Below, piece by piece: positions 1 to 12,649 of a stretch of 64,000 nucleotides of DNA; position 1 is the first letter of the stretch; every line of letters starts with the position of its first letter. Source of the DNA: Nothopassalora personata. Lineage: Eukaryota > Ascomycota > Dothideomycetes > Mycosphaerellales > Mycosphaerellaceae. The notes under the pieces are model-generated. The model was not told where the DNA came from. It was given only the letters and a program-made list of their open reading frames with translations, and searched no databases. Made by a program: the position numbers and the translations under genes. The stretch covers positions 310,001 through 374,000 of the forward strand of contig CM066292.1 of assembly GCA_033816765.1 (NCBI GenBank), written 5' to 3'.

Positions 1-2830
1 GTTACGAAGTTACTAGTAGTAATAGAAGTAACGCACTATCGAAGGATACTAACATCTTAGAGTTGAGTATTCCTAAGGAGTATCGTAAGTAGTCGCGACT
101 CTTTAAAGAGGAAAGAGGTAAAGATGCCTTACCTAAGCACTAACTATAGGATTATAAGATAAACATTTAGCTAGGGAAAGAGCCTCTATAGGGACCCCTA
201 TATTAAATGTCTAAGAAAGAGCTATAGACCCTACGAGAATAGCTAAAGGAGAAGCTAGCTAAAGGATAGATAAGAAGATCTACCTTAAGTGTAGGAACTC
301 TATATATATTCGTTCTAAAAGCAAACGGGAAGTTACAACTCGTGTAAGACTATAGGAAGTTAAACGAGATTACGATTAAGAACCGATACCCGCTACCTAA
401 CATTAAAGAAGCATAGGATAGATTAACCGGATTAGACTAGTATACGAAGATTAACCTACGAGATGCCTTCTACGCTATACGGATAGTAGAAGGAGAAGAA
501 TAGAAAACCGCTTTTAGAATAAGATATAGACTTTACGAATTCTTAGTTATGCTAATAGGATTAACTAACGTACCCGCATCCTATTAGGAACTTATTAACG
601 AGACACTTAGAGACCTACTCGACGTATACATTATCGCTTATATAGACGACATATTAGTCTATACGAAAGGATCCCTTCAGAATTACATAAAACAAGTCTA
701 GGACGTATTTGAACGACTTACGCGTTTAGGATTTAAGACAGTACCCGAGAAATATAAATTCTATAAGAAAGAAGTTAAATTCTTAGGCTTTATTATTAGT
801 ACTATAGGGATAACGATCGACCCTACGAAAACACAGTTAATTAGAGAATAGCTAGAACTAAAAACAGTTAAGGACGTATAATTATTCCTTAGACTAGCGA
901 ACCATAACCGGAAATTCATTAAGGACTACGTAAAGATAGTACTACTAATCACGATACTTATAAGAAAAGACGTTACCTAGAAATAGGGAAAGGAATAGAT
1001 TAAAGCGTTTTAGAAACTTAAGGAACAATGCGCTTTAGCCCCTACGCTTCGACTATTCGATAGTAGTAAGGAAATCTATATCAAGACCGATACGTCTAAT
1101 ATAGTAATAGGCGCGTATCTAACATAGACATACGATAGGTAGAGACACCCGGTAGCCTATTACTCCCGGAAAATGACTATAGCGGAATAGAACTACGACA
1201 TCCATAATAAAGAGCTTCTAGCTATTGTTGCTACTATATAACATTAGAGGGTATATATCGAGGGCCTACTAAAGTTAACGATTCTTTCTAACTATAAGAA
1301 TCTTACGTATTTTACGATAACGAAAGAACTTACCTAAAGGTAAGCCCGCTAGTTAGAGCTATTAGGACAGTATAAGTTTAAAATTAAATATACTCTAGGA
1401 CGAGAGAATAGCCGCGCCGACGCGCTAAGCCGAAGAAGCGACTATATAGAAGGAAAAGAACTAGTACAACACAAAATACTAAAGACGAACCCCGACGGAA
1501 GTCTTAGTACTAACACTAGAGAATTTAACAACATCGTACGGATATTAGGCGATAAAGACGAACAATTCCCTATATCGTAAGGAAAATACCAAGTACTAAA
1601 GGATTGAGAAGAAGAATGCATACTATAACATTACGACGGACTAACTTATAGACACCCTAGAACTTTAAAGACAATAGACCTAATATAACGCAGTCTCTTA
1701 TTCCTATAGATAAGACTTAAGGTGTAACGCTATATTAAATAATGCGTACACTACTAACGAATCAAGGCTACGAGACATACGAAATACGATTACCTACAGT
1801 TTAGGACACTACCGACGAAATCATAGGACGAAGTTACAATTGACTTTATTACGAAACTCCCGCCGTTAAGGGATTAAGTTACGAAATAACTATACGACAT
1901 AATACTAGTTATAGTTAATAGACTTACGAAATACGTACACTTTATTCCTACATTAGAAGCATATAATGTAGAGTAGCTCGGATACCTCGTACTAGATAGA
2001 CTTATCTAATACTACGGATTCCCTTAAACGTTCATAACGGACAGAGACAAGCTATTTACATCGAACTACTAGAAGACGCTTATAGGAACGATCGGAATTA
2101 AACATAAGCTATTAATAGCATATTATCCGGAGATAGACGGACAAACCGAAAGGATGAATTAAACGCTAGAACAATACCTACGATACTACATTAACTACGT
2201 ACAAGACAACTAGGTTTCATTACTGCTAATAGCGTAGATTACACTAAACAACCACAAATCGGAGACAACTTTAACGATACTATTCTATACGAACTTTAGT
2301 AAAGATCCTAACCTATTTAGAACACCTAGATCTTACCTATAAGCCGAAAGAGCAATCGTAACGACGGATACTTTTAAGGAAGTGCATAAAGAAACACGTA
2401 AGGCGATCGAAGATGCACAACAAAAACTGTCTTAATAACGGTAGGACATAAGAAAAATAGCACCTCTACTAAAAGAGGGGGATAAGGTCTATCTCCTTAT
2501 AAAAAACTTAAGAACAAGAAGATAGACTAAGAAACTAGATTACGTTAAGGTCGGACCATTTTTCATCGATAAAGTCATAGGACTAGTTAACTACCGCCTA
2601 CGACTACTACTAGACGTAAAAATCCACCTAGTCTTCTATATCTCTAAGTTGGAGCCCGTAGACGCCGAAACACCCTACTAGGAAAGCTTCTATTTCGAGC
2701 TAGAAGTAGAAAACGAATTTAAAGTCGAAAAAATCCTAGATAAGAAAGGTTAGCGATACCTTATTAAGTGGAAAGAATACGACGAATTAGAAAATACCTA
2801 GGAACTAAAATAAAACCTATAAGACAGTTA
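1..2830 (+). pseudogene. RIP-degraded Ty3/Gypsy chromovirus pol (RT-RNase H-integrase-chromodomain)
   Basis: This is a dead pol gene running off the left edge of the window. Plus-strand translation gives the linker before RT, an RT palm motif YIDDILVYT (YIDD at 639-650), RNase H pieces (TDTSN near 1087, NKELLAIV near 1207, RADALSRR near 1410-1437), an integrase core (TDRDK near 2037, EIDGQTERMN near 2130-2160) and a C-terminal chromodomain (about 2700-2825). One frame carries most of it, broken by TAG/TAA at positions where the family has Trp or Gln, as RIP would produce. The order PR-RT-RH-IN-chromodomain defines chromoviruses. It is non-functional, and it probably belongs to the same element as the PPT and 3' LTR at 3617-4028. 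Confidence 0.9.
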
Positions 2831-2903
2831 GTAAAAGATCCGACAATACTAAAAATAGGTCCGCCGATATAACTAACGACAATCGATCTCTCGGCTAACG
2901 AGC

Positions 2904-2976
2904 GACTAGGGTAGGAATCGAACCTACGACCTTAAGAGTATAGATAGCTTACGCTCTACTACTAAGCTACCTAGCC
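2904..2976 (-). tRNA. tRNA-like sequence with defective anticodon arm
   Basis: Read on the minus strand it has a 7-bp acceptor stem (GGCTAGG with CCTAGTC, one G-U pair), a 4-bp D arm (GCTT/GAGC) and a perfect 5-bp T arm with loop TTCGATT. The anticodon arm is 19 nt instead of 17, its last stem pair is mismatched and its loop has 9 nt, so no anticodon can be read with confidence. It lies about 75 bp after the chromodomain relic, inside a retrotransposon. It may be a RIP-damaged tRNA gene or a tRNA-like insert carried by the element. A second, less complete copy is at 12572-12628. Confidence 0.5.
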
Positions 2977-3044
2977 GATTAATAAAGAATAGGGACATGA
3001 CTTATAAGTAAATACCCTAATAAGGCTCTACCCCTAGGGACTCG

Positions 3045-3556
3045 CCCTAAGGCTCCGCTCTAGAAAGCGCCGCCTAGTTATTTACGGGCATCTCTAGGAT
3101 ATCCGAGAAAGAAACTAGCGAAGGCGACACCTCTACCCCCAACGCCCGCTTAAGAGACGCTAGCTCCTCGCGCGCCTCTTCCTCCTCGAGCTCCTCTAAC
3201 TCCTTAGCGACGGCATCGTCGGTACGACGCTTAGCTAATCGTAGCTATTTCCGAAGACGGATCTTGCGTATCTTTAGCCGTACCTCCTCCTCTTTAATCC
3301 TCTTAAGCTCTAGCTTAAGATTATCGCGCGAATCGCGAAGACGTTCCTACTCCGGACGAGAAAGACGTATATCGCAATCCTTATAGCCTTTTCGAATATA
3401 GGCCGAACACTTTCTAGACCGAGAACCTACGATACACTTTACTACTACGCCCGAGGATCGAGACTTCTAACAATTCGTGCATAGAGCTATTTTAATACTA
3501 GAAATTTTAGTATCCTAAGTAAGTCGTTAACGGCGTTTATAGGAGGAAGAAGACAT
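3045..3556 (-). pseudogene. Antisense Cys-rich/coiled-coil relic ORF between pol and 3' LTR
   Basis: A minus-strand frame begins with ATG at 3556 (MSSSSYKRR) and runs with few interruptions, all TAG/TAA of RIP type, to about 3045. The N-terminal half has regularly spaced cysteines (CTNC, then KC, RKCSAY, KDCDIRLS). The C-terminal half is charged and probably coiled-coil (KELEELEEEEAREELASLKR). It lies between the pol relic and the polypurine tract of the same element, on the opposite strand. I do not recognise the family. The cysteine cluster suggests a small zinc-binding protein. It may be an accessory antisense gene of the retrotransposon, a kind of gene known in some plant Gypsy elements. 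Function is not inferable. Confidence 0.5.
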
Positions 3557-3616
3557 AGTTAAATATTACTACAAGAAATAATGACGGCTTAAGAAGCTTC
3601 GGGACGAAGCTAGGCT

Positions 3617-4028
3617 GAGAAGGGGATAGTGTTACGGAATAGTTCCTATAGACCCTAGAATTATAACGATAAGACGAACACGTGACTCATCCTACCTAAG
3701 CGCTTAGACTTAGAGCGATTAGACTGCTTATGCTTAGACTGATTAGACTGCTTATGCTTAGACTAATTAGACTAATCACCGAGATCTACGAATCTCCTTT
3801 ATATTTAGGAACGCTAAGAACCCCTTATAGTTTCGAAGCGTTTAACTCACTGTTTAATATTACTGTTTAGAATATACTATAACCTAACCTCTACCTTACT
3901 ACTGCTTAGTCTTTATAAGACAAGACAGCTACTGCTTTATTACTCTCCCTTAACTTCCTATCGGCCCGAGAACAAACCCGATTAAGCTTGTCTTCTTAAC
4001 TTGTGATATTATTAGGTTATACTAAACC
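3617..4028 (+). repeat. Polypurine tract and RIP-degraded 3' LTR of the 1-3629 Gypsy relic
   Basis: A purine run (GAGAAGGGGATAG, 3617-3629) directly precedes TGTTACGG at 3630, which starts an LTR of about 400 bp. It ends near a short inverted repeat (TTAGGT/ACCTAA) around 4003-4026. Relatives of this LTR occur in inverse orientation at 6310-6528 and 8807-9306 and, more diverged, at 13358-13746 and 13848-14272. The LTR contains a 24-bp tandem repeat (3717-3776). Confidence 0.75.
3717..3776. repeat. 24-bp tandem repeat inside LTR relic
   Basis: The unit GATTAGACTGCTTATGCTTA plus GACT is present twice, followed by a partial third copy. A degenerate version sits in the inverted LTR fragment near 6385-6450. 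It is probably part of the LTR promoter region of this Gypsy family. Confidence 0.75.
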
Positions 4029-4029
4029 T

Positions 4030-6180
4030 AATAGTACCCTTCGATAGTACGTTACTTCTATTACTACTCGTAACTTCGTAACCCGGCGGCCCTACGCTAG
4101 TGTCTATCCCGGTCGAAGGTAGTTCTCGATTCCTTCTATTTAGCGTAAGCTCGAATACGTTTAGCTGTTTCCTTGCCTTATCTACTATCGTCCGCTATCG
4201 ATACGTAGGCTAAATGTCGATAACGTAATCGTATTCCCTAAATGTAAGTACTCCTCTTCTCTAGTCGATTACTAGATTATGCTTTCTTAACTAAGGCATA
4301 CCTAATACTATGTTATAACTAGCTATATTAGTAACATCTAAGGTAATATTCTCGTAGTACTATTAGATAGCTAGTAGTAATAGTATCGTCTCCTATTCTA
4401 CGCTAGGTAACTATAATCCGTCTACCGCAATTAACTCGTAACCCTATTTCTTCTTTACGGTAGCTAACCCGTTTCTTCTTACGAAAGACTCGGAGATAAA
4501 ATTTCCCGCTGCTCCTAAGTCGATTATAATACTAGTCCTATGTCCGTTAACGATTACTTATGTCTAGAAAACTATGTTTAATGTCGATACGTAAGCCTAA
4601 GTATTATATAACTCCCTTTAGTCGCTTATTCCTAGGGAGCTAATCCTTTTCCTAAATAGTATATAGTTCGCTATACTTCGTGCCTAGAGGCTTTAGCTAG
4701 AACCTATAGCCCGTTACCCTATGTCTATACTTATAGTCTATTACGTTCCTAGATCTTCTACGATTCTAAGTAGAGAGCCCGTATATACTATACTACTATT
4801 CGTAGTTTATTTAAGACGAAAGTTCCCACCGGTGTTAGGTATCCGGTGTCTATTATTCGGCTCCTATAGGTAGTCGTTCGATAACCACTTTAGCTAAGTT
4901 CTCCGTATTACTTATAGTTAGGTAACCCTATACTATGCCCCTTATTGTGTCGAGTGTTTTATCGAACTCGTTAGGGTTTAGGTATCGTTTTCCTAAGAAC
5001 TTTAGTAGGAATTCTTCGTGCCTTCGTTAGAGGTAGATAATTGACTTATAGAGTTTTCTTAGCGCGTCTACCGTAAATGTGTACACTTCGTTTTCGTCGT
5101 TAGTGTCGCTCTCTTCTTCTTCGGATAAGTCCTCGCTCAACTCCTCCGGTACGTAATCTTCTTCGATAGTATCTAGTTCGTTTATTTGTTATTCCGGTAC
5201 TAGTAACTAACGTCCGTTCTATTCTAGATCTTAGTTTTCTTTATTATCGTTATCGAAGTAAGATTCGTCTATATCTACTTCTTAGAGCTTATTTCGTCCG
5301 TGTTAACCTCCTAGGGTTCCTACTAGCTATCGTAGCTAGTACCCTACGCCTAACTTAGCGTCGTAGTAGGTTTAATACGAGTCCTAGTAATAGAATCGCT
5401 AGTAAAGGCTTCCGTAACCGTGTCGAGATTCCTTCTTAACTTTATAGTTAACTCCTCGTGCTATTATACTAAACAATCCAATAGTCTTTAATTGTTAGTT
5501 ATTCGGTAGTAGTGTATGTTATTAAACATAGTATCCTCCTCGTCCTTATAAGGGGTCTAGGAGAGGCGTCGTAACCCGGTTACTATCCTTCTCCTCTACT
5601 CTCTAGGTATAGTTAAATTGTCGGGGTCCAATACTGCTCCTAGATTTACCTACCTTTAGTTACATTATATTGAACTGCTTATGGCGTACTATATTTATAC
5701 CGCGGTAATCCCGCGCTATGTAGCCTTCTCTACTATAGGCATAGTATATAAGTTTTCCTTTTCCTCTAAAGGGTTTTCCGTAGCCCTTACTCTTGTCGAT
5801 CCTCCGTCCGGTCTTATCGTCCTATACCTTTAAGGTATTCCTTAAGGTAAGGTTTAATCTAGTTCTACGCGCTTCCGTAAAGGAACGTAATAGCGAAGAT
5901 AGTTCTTTTATTAGTATCGACTAGGTTAAATATAAGATACATATCTATCTAATTAACCTAGTCGTTAAACTTAGCCCTATCTCTATAGAAGAGGTCTAGC
6001 TTAGCAGCCTTAACGTCGTTCTTCCTTAGAGTAGGCTCGTTATCGTTATTAGACTTATCTTCCTTCGTAGTAGTCTATCGTAGTAGTGCACGGCGGATGC
6101 TTCCTACTTTACGAGGGGCGGGTATTCCCCTACTAGCTACTTAAGTAGCGCTTAACCTAAGGGCGTTTAAAATGTTATAT
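4030..6180 (-). pseudogene. RIP-degraded Gypsy gag and protease relic
   Basis: On the minus strand this stretch reads as a Gypsy gag (about 6180 to 5100) followed by a protease region that ends abruptly at 4030. The sequence at 4030-4090 is the reverse complement of bases 1-50, the protease-RT linker of the first relic, so the two belong to the same family. A zinc-knuckle remnant (YYAYSREGYIARDYRG, its Cys and His codons changed to Tyr) lies near 5700-5760. A frame FTVDALRKLYKS near 5050-5085 matches the gag of the relic at 9900-12532 (FTINILKKPYS). TAG/TAA codons of RIP type break every frame. Confidence 0.8.
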
Positions 6181-6309
6181 CTCGTTCTAGGGCTAGTCTT
6201 AAAAGAGAGATAAGTTAAGTTACGTAGCGGTATTCTTTAGAGAGGCTAAAGCGAGCTAAGCGAAGATAAATAATTAGGATAAGAGTATAGTCCAATTAGT
6301 AAGATAGTA

Positions 6310-6528
6310 ACATGAGTTAAACGCATCGAAACTATAAGGGATTCTTAGCGTTCCTAAATATAAAGGAGATTTATAGATCTCGGTATCAGTCTAATTATTC
6401 TAAGCATAAGTATTCTAATTAGTCTAAGCATAAGCAGTCTAATCGCCCTAAGTCTAAGCGCTTAGGTAGGATAAGTTACGTACTTGTCTTGTTATTATAA
6501 TTCTAGGGTCTATAGGAATCATTCCGTA
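6310..6528 (-). repeat. Partial Gypsy LTR relic (5' LTR remnant of 4030-6180 element)
   Basis: On the minus strand it begins TGTTACGGAATGATTCC at 6528 and follows the LTR at 3630 through the GCTTATGCTTA repeats. Similarity is lost near 6310. Together with 3630-4028 it forms an inverted LTR pair flanking a truncated gag-protease body. Confidence 0.7.
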
Positions 6529-6535
6529 ACATAGT

Positions 6536-8806
6536 AGTAGCGGTATATACTTTATCGGCTTTTTTCTCGGTAACCGGTAGTTATATTATAAATCTAACTA
6601 TAGATTCGGAAACCTCGGGGTTAAATTACCTAATAGTAAATATATTACCGTCTTATATATCGGAATACCTATAGTATTTACTATTCTAAAATACCGGGCT
6701 CGGTAATTGTAAGCTAAAACTAAGGCCGACTTAAGAGGTAATAATAGAAAGAGTTTCTAAAATCCGGAATAAGGCTTCTTACTAAGCTATATTAGGTAAG
6801 ATAGGCTTTTTAAATCTAGGGAAAGCTCTTAGCTATACTTAAACTTTAATACTAGGCTATTGTAAGCTAGTAGCGCTAATTAAGGCTTATAACTATTATA
6901 TAAAGGTATTAGTAAATAACTTATTTAACTTAATTATTATTACTATCTATAAGTAAATAAGGATACTCTTATATACCCGGCTACGCTAAAATGTACGCGT
7001 AAGTATCGAATTATATAGAGCGTAAGTAAATGCTATAGAACCTACTATTAAACCTTATTACATAGGGGAATCTTATATACTAGGCTACTACCTTTAGGTA
7101 GCGACGGCTAAATTTAACAATTACAAGTAGAAGGCTATTCCCTAAAGTAGATCTTCTAGAGCTACATTAGAATGTCGAACATCCCGAGAGAAGTACTTAA
7201 TTATAGTAGTAATAACCCGGTATTAATTCTAACTTCCTTATAGTAGATCGATACTATAGTAAGGAGGTAGATACGGTTTAAAGGTAGTATCGAAGGGGTC
7301 TAGAGTAGTCTTTAATCTCCGAGAACCTACTATAAGTAGAAATTTTACCTCTTAGTACGCGCTATAGACGTCTTAAAGCTACTACTCGATAATCTTAAGA
7401 GATACTCTTAATAGTAGTATAATCTTATAGCTTACCGCCTCTTCTAGCGGAACTTATAAGTATCTATAATAGGCTTAGATACGGCTAGAGAGGTAGTAAT
7501 TATATTAGTATCTTCGAAAACTTTATTGTAAAGATAGCTAAATACGTAGTATATATACTAACCTATAGGTCGTAAGTATAACCGTAGTTAAGGAATAGTA
7601 GATAGGAAGACGAATAAGGTAGAGGTACCGGTCTCTTAAGGTAGGATAAAGTATATCGTAGGTAGTAAGATAGTATTTATAATCGAGTCAATTACTAAAC
7701 GTCTCCCTTCCGGTACTAGATACCTAATCGAGATTAGTACTACCTTATTAAGAGTAGCCCTAGTTAAAAATAGAAGTGTACTATAAAGGAAGAGAAGGCG
7801 CGACCTATGTTAATATCTAGTACAGCTTTAGTTATATACATAAGATCTATATAATTACGAGATATCCTCTAGAGTTAAATATTAGCTATTAGTAGAAGAC
7901 TACGTACTACTCTTATACTTAGGAACTACTAATCCTTCTCGATATCTATAATAGTAGTACTTACTAAATGCTTAACTATCCGTTTTTAAACTAGTATTAA
8001 CCTCGCTACGCTAAACAAGCTAGGGATTAGAAAGCTAATATACTAACTAGCTTCGGCTTAACTCTTCTAAATTAATAGTACTACTACTAGCTTAGCGGTA
8101 CGAGCTTATACGTATACCGATAGGTATAACGTACTATAGTACCGGTATACTCGTACTATATAACTGGTATCTTAGATCTAGGACTTAGTACTAAATGAGA
8201 ATACGTCCTCCACGTAATAGCTTACTAGTTTATGTTCATTATTAGGTGTATAAGCAGTAACCGTCGGATAAGTTAGTTATTATACCGGAGTAGTACGGTC
8301 TAGTAGACACTAGTAAATAGTATATATATAAGCCTTAGTAAGAAATGTTATCATAAGCTAAATGTATCTATTAGGCTAAAGTAGATCGTAACTCTAGCTA
8401 TAGTCTTAGATGCCCTATTATAGCTTATGTATACTACTCTTGTACCTAAAGCTTAAAGGAGAATAAAGTATATTAAGTACCTTAGGATCTATACTAATCT
8501 AGCTAGTAGAGCGCCTATATCGAGCGTATTAACCTACTAAGCTACTAACTAGTATTTTAGATCTAGACCTAGTTACTTATACTAGTCTTTAGTAGACTCG
8601 TAATATCTAACGTAGGTAGTATTAGAGGGATATTAAAGGAGATATATAATAAGGTAGAAGAGGTACTTAGTAGATAGATATTTAGAGCTAGTAATATACT
8701 AAGTATTAGTAAGCGCCGTCTATTTAGGAAGATTACGGGCCTTATTAGACTATTTACTCGGAACCCTTAAGTTATACCTTACTAATGTATTACTACTACG
8801 ACCCTA
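6536..8806. other. RIP-degraded repeat, unclassified
   Basis: About 2.3 kb of TpA-rich sequence with no intact gene. Some plus-strand frames between about 8260 and 8790 have only TAG/TAA interruptions of RIP type, so a dead coding region is likely, but I could not match it to a family. From 8038 onward it is also present, inverted, at the right end of the window (63232-64000). Confidence 0.5.
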
Positions 8807-9306
8807 TATTAGGTTTAGTATAACCTAATGATATTATAAGTTAAGAAGATAAGCTTAATCGGGTTTATTCTCGGGCCGATAGGAAGTTAAGGGAGAGTAA
8901 TAAAGTACTAGCTGTCTTGTCTCGTAGAGACTAAGTAGTAGTAAGGTAGAGGTTAGGTTATAGTGTATTCTAAATAGTAATTTTAAATAGTGAGTTAAAC
9001 GCCTCTAACTATAAGGGTAAGATACGTTCCTAAATATAAAGGAGATTTCCTCTAGGAGCCTCTACTCCGTAGTGTCTACTCTTAGAGTAATAGACCCGTC
9101 GCTCTATAGTGTCTATCGAGGGAGCGATAGATCTTAGCCTTAGATCTATTTACGCTTAGCGTAGACCCTAGATGTTGTTACGTGCAATCCCGTACCTTAA
9201 GGGGAACATTTGCGAGTACCTTAGGTACTAAGGCCCGCTTTTACTAGAAGAGTCTCTCTTCCTCGTAATTAGTCTTTATCGTCCCGAGGGATGTTAAACC
9301 GTAACA
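8807..9306 (-). repeat. RIP-degraded Gypsy LTR (left arm)
   Basis: On the minus strand it starts TGTTACGG at 9306 and ends near 8807 with the family's terminal short inverted repeat (AGGTTTAGTATAACCT). Its right-arm partner is 62732-63231. Confidence 0.75.
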
Positions 9307-9899
9307 CCCTACTATAACCTTAAGCTTTCTATAACCTCCTACTTACTAAAGTAATATACCGTACTATGTTTACGGATAGGTCGACTACCCTAAGTAACTA
9401 TAGTATCGTTAAGTATCTCCTTATATTAGATCCTTAAGTACCTTTAGTATTAAGTTATTAATACCGGATCCTCTTAGTATAAGGGCGACTACGTTATAGA
9501 AGGCATAGAGGATAGGATAGAGTAGATAAAGGCTTATAGAGTAGCTATTAGGTCTTAAACTATAGACGACGCTAGCGATATAGGTAGTACGAGATAGAAT
9601 ATACGTTAGAAGAGTACATGTTTCTTCCCCGGGAAGTTAGAGCTAGGCGCTATTAGTTTACGAAATAGCTAAAGGTTAAGTATAATAGTACTACTCTTCG
9701 ATTCTATTAAATCGAAGGATATATAAAGAGCTAAGCTAGAGCGTATCTTAACGCTTACCTAGTAAGTAATACCTACTTAAAGAGTATATATGGGGTTAGA
9801 GTATAGGCTATGCCTAGGCGTATAGAAGTAGTTATTAAAGCTAAAGGGTAGTATTCGAAGGACTAATAGATAGATACGCCTTACGGTTATATAATCTTT
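9307..9899. other. Non-coding RIP-degraded stretch
   Basis: About 0.6 kb between the LTR relic and the gag remnant. Both strands show only short frames. It may include the upstream part of the following gag, but nothing can be assigned. Confidence 0.4.
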
Positions 9900-12532
9900 T
9901 CTTCGATATATATATAATTAGTCGTAGAAACATAACGTAATAGTAACATTTACGTATTGTAATATAAGGTTATAAGTAGATTAGCTATTTCTTTAGAAGA
10001 AAATTAATCTTACTAATAATAGAGACTTTTATAGAGGAGCTACTCGTACTTTTACTCCGATAACGATAGAAGCGATTTAGAAAACTAAAACCTAGGATAG
10101 AATAGATCGTAGTTACTAGAGTTATAAGAAGAAAGCTAAGATACTACCGGCCTAGATACTATTAAGGAAGATTAGGATCTAGAAGAATTAAGTAAAGAAG
10201 ATTTCTCTAAAGGAGAAGAGAGCGATACTAACGACGATATTAAATAAGCAACCTTTACAATTAATATACTAAAGAAGCCTTATAGTATAATTGTCTACCT
10301 ATAGAGAAGGTATAAAGAACTCCTACTAAAAGAATTAGGACGACGAATACTATATAGTACCCTTACAAGTTTAATAAAACCCTTAACGTACTATAAATAA
10401 TAGCTTAGATTACCCAATTATAAGCGTCGACAAAAATCTCATAATAGTAGTTACTAAATAACTACCTATAGAAAGCGAGATTATAGATAGTAAATATATT
10501 ACCCCGTTAAAAATATTTGTATTGAACGAATTACGTAATATAGTATAATACGCGCGCGTACTCTACTTAGAAATGTAAAAGATCTAAGAACGTTACTAAA
10601 GATAGATACGGAGATAGGAAGGATCGCGTTAGGTTTAGGCGGAGGCCTCTAGATATAAAGTACGACGTTTTATATATAAATAGGGAAAAGGATCGACTCC
10701 TTAGGAATAAGTAACTAAAGGAAGTTATATTATATAGAAAGGGCTTAAGTATTACTAATAGTAGAGATAGTCTTTCAAATATAAGTAATCGTTAATAGTT
10801 ATAGGACTGAAGTTATAATTAATTCCGGAGTAAGCGGAAATTTTACCCCCGAAATATTTATAAGGACTAAAGGAATCGTAACCTAAAAGAAAGACGAAGG
10901 GTATAAATTAATTGCGGTAGACGGATTATCCTTACCTAGTATATAGCGAGAGACGGTACCGCTACTACTAGTAATTTAATAGTACTATAAGGAAATTATC
11001 TTAGGAAATACTAATATAGCTAGTTATAATATTGTACTAGGTATATCTTAGTTAATAAAGTATAATCTAATAGTTAACTAAAAGAGAGAGTTACTTATAT
11101 TAAGGGAATATAATTATATTATTAATATACCACCTATATAGTAGTAGCGATCGCTAGTAGATAAGGTAAGAGAATAGCTAAATAGAATATAGCTTAGGCT
11201 AAGTAGAAGGATAAGAGAACTACTTTTAATTAGGATAGATACTAGCGAAGGGCCGCTAGGTTATAAAGTTACTAGTAGTAATAGAAGTAATATACTATCG
11301 AAGGATACTAACGTCTTAGAGTTAAGTATCCCTAAGGAGTATCGTAAATAGTCGCGACTCTTTAAAGAGGAGAGAGGTAAAGAAGTCCTTCCTAAGAACC
11401 GCCTATAGGATTATTAAATTAATATTTAGCTAGAGAAAGAGCCTCTATAGGGACCCCTATATTAAATGTCTAAGAAAGAGCTATAGACCCTACGAGAATA
11501 GCTAAAGGAGAAGCTAGCTAAAGGATAGATGAGAAGATCTACCTTAAGTATAGAAACTCTATATATATTCGTTCTAAAAGTAAATAGAAAGTTACGACTC
11601 GTATAAGACTATAGGAAGTTAAATAAGATTACGATTAAGAACTAATATCCACTACCTAGTATTAAAGAAGCGTAAGATAGATTAACCGGATTAGACTAGT
11701 ATACGAAGATTAACCTACGAGATCCCTTCTATACTATACGAATAGTAGAAGAAGAAGAATAGAAAATCGCTTTTAGGATAAGATACGGACTTTACAAATT
11801 CTTACTTATACTAATAGAATTAACTAATATACCCGTATCCTACTAGGGCCTTATTAATAAAACACTTAGAGACCTACTTAACGTGTACATTATTACCTAT
11901 ATAGACGATATACTAGTCTATACAAAAGGATCCCTTTAGAATTATATAAAGTAGGTCTAGGACGTATCTAAACGACTTATGCGTTTAGGATATAAGAGGA
12001 TACCTAAAAAATACGAATGCTATAAGAAAGAAGTTAAGTTCTTGGGCTTTATTATTAGTATAATAGGGATAGCGATTAACCCTACGAAGATATAGTTATT
12101 TAGAGAATAGCTAGAACTAAAGACAGTTAAGGACGTATAATTATTCCTTAGGCTAGTAAATTATAACTAGAAATTTATTAAGGATTATTTAAAAATAGTA
12201 ATACTAATAACGATACTTATAAGAAAAGACGTTAAATAGGAAAAGGGATAAACTAATACTTTTAAACAACTTAAGAAATAATACGTATTAGCCCCTACGC
12301 TTTAACTATTTAATAGTAGTTAGGAAGTCTATATTAAGACTAATACGTCTAACATAGTAATAGGCGCGGATTTAATATAAATATATAATAGGTGGAGACA
12401 CCTAGTAGTCTATTACCCCCGGAAAATAATATAGCGGAATAGAACTACGATATCTATAATAAAGAGCTTCTAGCTATTAGTACTACAATATTGTATTAGA
12501 AAGTATATATTGAGGGCCTACTAAGGACCTTA
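9900..12532 (+). pseudogene. RIP-degraded Gypsy gag-protease-RT-RNase H relic, 3' truncated
   Basis: Plus-strand translation shows a gag end with a possible zinc-knuckle remnant near 9945-9990 and a protease flap (YNIVLGIS, 11024-11047). The RT has a palm motif YIDDILVYT (YIDD at 11898-11909). RNase H pieces run up to about 12530, where homology with the relic at 1-2830 stops inside RNase H. Bases 11255-12530 align collinearly with 1-1275, so both come from one family. No integrase follows, so the copy is truncated. The inverted partner is 59506-62138. Confidence 0.85.
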
Positions 12533-12571
12533 GGGATGCTATCTATAATCTATTACGTAAGGGTAAATGAG

Positions 12572-12628
12572 AATTTATAGACACGTAGACTATAACCCTA
12601 CGCTCTACTACTAAGCTACCTAGCTAAT
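12572..12628 (-). other. tRNA-like 5' half (left arm)
   Basis: It matches the acceptor 5' strand and D arm of the tRNA-like sequence at 2904-2976 (GCTAGGTAGCTTAGTAGTAGAGCG) along with the flanking TATTAAT. The anticodon and T arms do not fold convincingly. It follows the truncated pol relic. The mirror copy is at 59410-59466. Confidence 0.35.
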
Positions 12629-12649
12629 TAATAAAAATAGGGGAAACTT

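Noticed and set aside
8038..8806. Possible LINE RNase H signature (YTYTDR near 8115)
   Set aside because: Only one short motif, with no consistent RT or endonuclease nearby; left unclassified.
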